Source of the DNA: Bacillota bacterium
GTDB taxonomy: Bacteria; Bacillota; Clostridia; Peptostreptococcales; Anaerovoracaceae
Assembly: GCA_029219125.1 (NCBI GenBank)
Contig: JAQXSU010000198.1
Span: 1-18,484 of the forward strand
Length of the DNA: 18,484 bases
Direction of reading: 5' to 3'
How positions within the stretch are numbered: the stretch's first letter is position 1; every line of letters begins with the position of its first letter. Both the position numbers and the translations under genes were made by a program. Of the stretch, positions 15,912 through 18,484 are shown piece by piece. The notes below the pieces were generated by a model, which saw nothing but the letters and a program-made list of their open reading frames with translations, ran no database searches and was not told the DNA's origin.

Positions 15912-15947
15912 GAACAGCATAAGTGCATTTCAATTGGAGGAATTATT

Positions 15948-16475
15948 ATGAATCAGACAAATGAAAAGACCAGAGCCCTTGTAATGACCGCACTGATGGC
16001 CGCCATTATATTTGTAGCAACATATATTATCAAGATTCCGAATCCGGCCACCGGTGGCTACAGCCATATGGGAGACTGCATGATCTTCCTGGCAGTGATC
16101 ATGCTGGGACGGAAAAACGGGGCCATCGCAGCGGGAATCGGCGGCGCGCTGTCCGACCTTCTGGCAGGGGCGGCAGCATGGATTTTGCCGACACTGGTCA
16201 TCAAATATATTATGGCGTTCATCATGGGTACGATCATAAAGAAAAACCCGGAAAGCCGCAGCCTGCAGGTCGGCGGTGCCGTGACGGGCGGTATTTTCCA
16301 GATTATCGCATACACCCTGGTGAAGGTGGTGCTGGTGGGTTCGGGACCTGCTATTGCGTCCATTCCGAACATCTGCATTCAGACCACCGTCGGCGTGGTG
16401 CTGTTTGCCATACTGGCCAGCGTATTATCGAAGCGCATTTTCCGTTTCATGGGAAAGGACGGTGCAGGAAAATGA
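15948..16475 (+). CDS. ECF transporter S component (substrate-binding membrane subunit)
   Basis: A 175-residue protein with about six hydrophobic segments, matching the small S components of energy-coupling-factor importers. The segments IPNPATGGYSHMGDCMIFLAVIMLGRKNGAIAAG..GALSDLLAG resemble the Pfam ECF-ribofla_trS/HmpT-like group (T-G-G-Y-x-H-x-G-D block, LLGxKxGAxAG block). The N-terminal helix has an Ala-rich TALMAAIIFVATYI, as used by group II S components to dock on a shared EcfT. No EcfA/EcfT genes are nearby, so it would use a module encoded elsewhere. ATG 15948 follows GGAGG at 15936-15940; the longer frame from 15876 crosses the -10 box. The stop overlaps the next start (ATGA). The substrate is unknown; a vitamin or vitamin precursor is the family norm. 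Confidence 0.85.
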   Translation: MNQTNEKTRALVMTALMAAIIFVATYIIKIPNPATGGYSHMGDCMIFLAVIMLGRKNGAIAAGIGGALSDLLAGAAAWILPTLVIKYIMAFIMGTIIKKNPESRSLQVGGAVTGGIFQIIAYTLVKVVLVGSGPAIASIPNICIQTTVGVVLFAILASVLSKRIFRFMGKDGAGK

Positions 16476-17191
16476 AAATCATAGACGCACACGCACATAT
16501 CGGATACATCGGCGGGTGGGCTGATGTGGGGATCACCGGAGAAGAACTGATCGTCCAGATGGACCGCTTCGAAATCGAAAAGACGGTCCTCTGCAATGAG
16601 GGTAACGATGTGACCCTGGAAATGATGGAAAAATATCCGGGTCGAATCGTCGGGGCTGTTTATGTGAATCCGCTGAACCCGGCTACCGTGGATTCTATGG
16701 AGCATTATTTCGAAAAGGGTTTTCAGGCGGTGAAGCTGAACCCGCTCCGCCATGCATACTGTGCAGACACGGAGGCCCTGGATCCCATTCTGGATAAGGC
16801 GGAGAAGGCCGGCGTTCCGGTCTGCATTCACAGTGGACATCCTCCGTATTCTCTGCCGTGGCAGATCGGCCTGCTGGCAGAACGGCATCCCAATGTAAAG
16901 ATTATGATGATTCACATGGGTCACGGTCATGGCGTATATATCGACGCAGCGCTGAAGATGGCCCGGCGGTATCCCAACATCTGGCTGGAAATGTCCGGCA
17001 TGCCCATGCCGTCAAAGATCCGTGAAGCCTATGAGACCGTAGGCAAAGACCGGATCATGTTCGGTACGGATACGCCGTTCCACGATCCTTCCGTAGAACT
17101 GCAGAAGGTGCTGGTCAGCGGTGTGGATGAAGAGGGAATTCAGAGAATTTTCTATGACAACGCGGCAGACTTTTTCGGGCTGCGGGGTTAG
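16472..17191 (+). CDS. Small amidohydrolase-superfamily metal-dependent hydrolase
   Basis: A 239-residue TIM-barrel hydrolase of the amidohydrolase_2 type (PF04909-like, shorter than the roughly 280-330 common there). Metal and active-site residues are visible: H7-x-H9 (IIDAHAHIG), H120 (VCIHSGHPP), H148 (MIHMGHGHG) and D200 (FGTDTPFHD), with K88 in AVKLNP. ATG 16472 overlaps the S-component stop (ATGA at 16472-16475), so the two proteins are very likely co-translated and functionally linked. Other members are decarboxylases, lactonases or amidases, so the reaction cannot be assigned. The open frame back to 16178 overlaps the S-component gene and is not credible. Confidence 0.9.
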   Translation: MKIIDAHAHIGYIGGWADVGITGEELIVQMDRFEIEKTVLCNEGNDVTLEMMEKYPGRIVGAVYVNPLNPATVDSMEHYFEKGFQAVKLNPLRHAYCADTEALDPILDKAEKAGVPVCIHSGHPPYSLPWQIGLLAERHPNVKIMMIHMGHGHGVYIDAALKMARRYPNIWLEMSGMPMPSKIREAYETVGKDRIMFGTDTPFHDPSVELQKVLVSGVDEEGIQRIFYDNAADFFGLRG

Positions 17192-17224
17192 AAGGCACCA
17201 CATCAAATTTCATAGAAAAAACAA

Positions 17225-17259
17225 TCCCTGCACCGTTTGCTTCGGGCAGGGACTTTTTT
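17225..17259. terminator. Bidirectional intrinsic terminator
   Basis: TCCCTGC (17225-17231) pairs with GCAGGGA (17246-17252), extended by an inner CCG/CGG with one bulged A, and is followed on the plus strand by T6 (17254-17259). On the minus strand the stem is followed by TTGTTTTTT. It can end both the amidohydrolase transcript and the convergent arsR-type transcript. Confidence 0.85.
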
Positions 17260-17287
17260 CATATTTTTTTGGATTTTACTTCGGACT

Positions 17288-17623
17288 CTACATGACGGAA
17301 AACTTCCGGGTGGCATTCAGGTAGCGGGACAGCATGCCCAGGTTGGCATAATAATAGGAAAACTTGTCTTTCTTTTTCACTTCCACCAGACCGGAGGACA
17401 CCAACTTCTTCACATGCTGGCTGATGGTAGCCTGAGCGTAATCAAAATGCTCCACCAGATCCTTGTTGCAGACGGTGACCATGGCCTTGTTGGCCTGCAT
17501 GATGTAGCGGAAAATTTTCACTCTCGCCGGGTGTGCCAGCGCGTCGGACACATTGGCAATGAGCAAAATCTCTTCTTCCGGCATGTTTTCGGTTGCCATA
17601 TCGGTTTCTTTTCTTAATCTCAT
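17288..17623 (-). CDS. ArsR/SmtB-family winged-helix transcriptional regulator
   Basis: A 111-residue DNA-binding regulator. The N-terminal helices include LIANVSDALAHPARVKIFRYI (21-41), the classical ArsR 'ALAxPxRxxIL' opening. The recognition region is NKDLVEHFDYAQATISQHVKKLVSSGLVEVKKKDKFSYYYAN (53-94), a complete winged helix. The alpha-3 metal motif ELCVCD is not kept: only C52 (VTVCNKDL) remains, so classical As/Sb/Cd sensing is unlikely and the effector is unknown. ATG 17623 has AAAGGAAG about 11 nt upstream on the minus strand; the internal ATG at residue 9 has a poorer site. It is monocistronic with no adjacent target gene, ending against the 17225-17259 terminator. Confidence 0.9.
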   Translation of the reverse strand: MRLRKETDMATENMPEEEILLIANVSDALAHPARVKIFRYIMQANKAMVTVCNKDLVEHFDYAQATISQHVKKLVSSGLVEVKKKDKFSYYYANLGMLSRYLNATRKFSVM

Positions 17624-17732
17624 CGTATCGTAAACTTCCTTTTTTCAATATCGGCTTTCGTATGTCTGCTTTTCGGCAATCGTGCCGCGTCTTTCTGCAT
17701 CCCAAGGGTGGAAACGCGGAAACAACGCAACT

Positions 17733-17761
17733 ATTATACTATAAAAATCAAAGTTTGGGAA
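17733..17761 (-). promoter_or_regulatory. Promoter of the ArsR-type regulator
   Basis: On the minus strand TTCCCA (17756-17761) and the consensus TATAAT (17733-17738) are 17 nt apart, giving a leader of about 100 nt. The -10 lies in ATAGTATAATAGT, a short direct repeat of ATAGT that could serve as operator sequence. The -35 overlaps the end of the upstream ORF remnant. Confidence 0.65.
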
Positions 17762-18008
17762 GATGGAGAATGTCGTGGAAATATTTCAGTGTAGAAAACT
17801 GGTAGCGGCGTCTGAGTTCCTCCGGAGAAAGAGAAGAACTTCCATTTACGAATTTCACGTATTCATTTAAATATGCGACTGCGTGAGTGTAGATTTTCTG
17901 AATGTTTTTCTGCGTTTCCACATACTCATCCCGATCAATTAACGCGGGTTCCTTGCTCAAATAATCTGTATCTGAAATCAGTACATTTTTGAATAATTCA
18001 GTCCGGAT
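17748..18008 (-). pseudogene. N-terminally truncated ORF of unknown function
   Basis: An open frame on the minus strand follows the TAA at 18009-18011 and ends at 17748-17750, about 86 codons. The only internal start candidate is TTG at 17958-17960, with no ribosome binding site, giving 70 residues. The encoded peptide looks protein-like: helical, charged and aromatic, with ALIDRDEYVETQKNIQKIY, then YLNEYVKFVNGSS, ending EELRRRYQFSTLKYFHDILH and LPKL. I do not recognise the family. The missing start and the abrupt change to hairpin-rich DNA at about 18010 suggest the 3' end of a larger gene whose front was lost or replaced. Confidence 0.4.
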
Positions 18009-18020
18009 TTATATAATCAG

Positions 18021-18060
18021 AGAAACCTGACCGGAGCAGGTTTCTTTCGCATGCCGAAAG
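18021..18060. repeat. Two adjacent hairpins
   Basis: AGAAACCTG (18021-18029) pairs with CAGGTTTCT (18037-18045), 9 bp around a 7-nt loop. Immediately after, CTTTCG (18044-18049) pairs with CGAAAG (18055-18060) around CATGC. The two stems share two bases, so they either stack nearly end to end or compete at the junction. Neither is followed by a proper U-tract on either strand. Confidence 0.7.
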
Positions 18061-18175
18061 AATAGAAGTAAAAAAGAACGAGATTGCCGAAGGGTCGCAC
18101 TCAACAGGAAGTATCGATAAAACGGCAGGGCTCCGAAATACATATTCTGCCCTTAGATAGGAAGGGAAACCACTT

Positions 18176-18236
18176 TCGGCCTCCCCGCAGTACGGTTCGC
18201 CGAGGGGTGAAGTGCAGTCTGCCGTAGGACACTGCG
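18176..18236 (+). ncRNA. Candidate structured RNA segment with group II intron domain V-like string
   Basis: GTACGGTTC (18190-18198), three bases, then GAGGGG (18202-18207) is the pattern that often marks the 3' half of group II intron domain V. The segment can also fold as CGCAGTACGG (18186-18195) against CCGT (18222-18225) plus ACTGCG (18231-18236) with a 5-nt bulge, or as TCGGC (18176-18180) against GCCGA (18199-18203). The matching 5' strand of domain V (GAGCCGTA-like) is not found upstream, and no maturase ORF is present. It could be a remnant, a different RNA, or coincidence. Confidence 0.25.
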
Positions 18237-18250
18237 TGGTTAGTCCAATG

Positions 18251-18453
18251 AAACCCATACAAATCTTAAAAAAATCGCAAAAAAGGTCGGGTACATCCTT
18301 TACGATAAAGGAATCATTTTCCATAGTCCCGTAATAATTCATAAAAAATCGGTATTTTTCCTACAGTTTTCAAAGTTTTTGCTGTGTACGGCTGCATCGC
18401 ACACAATATCACCCGACCCTTTTGGATATTTTTTGCTTGATTTGTATGGGTTT
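18251..18453. repeat. 203-bp element bounded by long imperfect inverted repeats
   Basis: The left arm (18251-18292) and right arm (18411-18453) match in inverted orientation: a perfect 15-bp outer block (AAACCCATACAAATC against GATTTGTATGGGTTT) and a perfect 8-bp inner block (GGTCGGGT against ACCCGACC), joined by A-rich/T-rich spacers of equal length. The 118-nt interior contains a further 7-bp hairpin (TCCTTTA 18296-18302, TAAAGGA 18306-18312). No clear target-site duplication is seen. It may be a MITE-like element, a transposon end pair, or part of a larger folded RNA. Confidence 0.6.
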
Positions 18454-18484
18454 TGGATGAATTGCGTCTTTCACAGACGAAGCA

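Larger units (their letters stand above)
18009..18484. other. Non-coding, structured, probably acquired DNA at the right edge
   Basis: No convincing gene is seen in this stretch of about 475 bases. A minus-strand frame of 114 codons (17998-18342) exists, but its composition (Cys-rich, Ser/Pro-rich, no domain) and the hairpins crossing it argue against a real protein. The region holds two adjacent hairpins (18021-18060), a GC-rich foldable segment (18176-18236) and a long inverted repeat (18251-18453). Outside the GC-rich segment it is AT-richer than the gene blocks to the left. It continues past the window end. Confidence 0.5.

Noticed and set aside
18190..18240. tRNA-like reading of GGTTCGCC as a T-loop
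   Set aside because: No acceptor stem, anticodon stem or D-loop can be built around it, and the T-loop consensus GGTTCGAATCC is not met.
17998..18342. 114-codon minus-strand ORF
   Set aside because: No ribosome binding site support, no domain, odd Cys/Ser/Pro composition, and it is crossed by several perfect hairpins; more likely chance openness in structured DNA.
1..18484. CRISPR array, rRNA, tRNA, integrase or attachment site
   Set aside because: No regularly spaced direct repeats, no rRNA or tRNA folds and no recombinase or transposase gene were seen on either strand.

Overview
The window looks like chromosomal DNA of an anaerobic, moderately GC-rich member of the Clostridia, most likely Lachnospiraceae-like. 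The evidence is the AGGAGG-type ribosome binding sites, several TTG/GTG starts, consensus sigma-A promoters, the walJ-rlmH pair (a Bacillota arrangement), a Bacillota-type RND pump with N in place of the second TM4 aspartate, an Fe-S aldo/keto reductase and an ECF transporter S component. The taxonomic call is inference from these families; no rRNA or marker tree was available.

Layout. (1) 56-5135, plus strand: a very large RND efflux permease with a roughly 200-residue coiled-coil insertion, then a MATE-family exporter starting at TTG, closed by a bidirectional hairpin terminator. (2) 5135-5692, minus strand: a ribonuclease HI with a long insertion before its last catalytic motif. (3) 5826-9300, plus strand: a strong promoter drives a tightly packed unit of Fe-S aldo/keto reductase, walJ-type metallo-hydrolase, rlmH (23S rRNA pseudouridine methyltransferase) and a pgeF/LACC1-type protein, ending at a perfect 12-bp hairpin terminator. 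(4) 9326-15833, plus strand: the complete F1Fo ATP synthase operon in the order a-c-b-delta-alpha-gamma-beta-epsilon, without atpI, preceded by a roughly 120-nt leader that holds a possible short peptide and a hairpin. The c subunit carries part of the Na+-binding signature and the epsilon subunit stops at the end of its beta-sandwich, lacking the inhibitory C-terminal helices. (5) 15882-17259, plus strand: an ECF transporter S component whose stop overlaps the start of a small amidohydrolase, suggesting uptake coupled to hydrolysis of one compound, then another bidirectional terminator. (6) 17288-17761, minus strand: an ArsR-type regulator with its own promoter. (7) 17748-18484: an AT-richer stretch with an N-terminally truncated ORF, consecutive hairpins, a structured GC-rich segment containing a group II intron-like string, and a roughly 200-bp element bounded by inverted repeats. 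It looks like acquired or decayed mobile DNA.

Most of the window is ordinary core and transport biology. The parts most worth a second look are the short epsilon combined with the c-subunit ion site, the coiled-coil RND pump, the aldo/keto reductase lacking its catalytic Tyr/Lys, the S-component/amidohydrolase pair, and the unexplained structured DNA at the right end.
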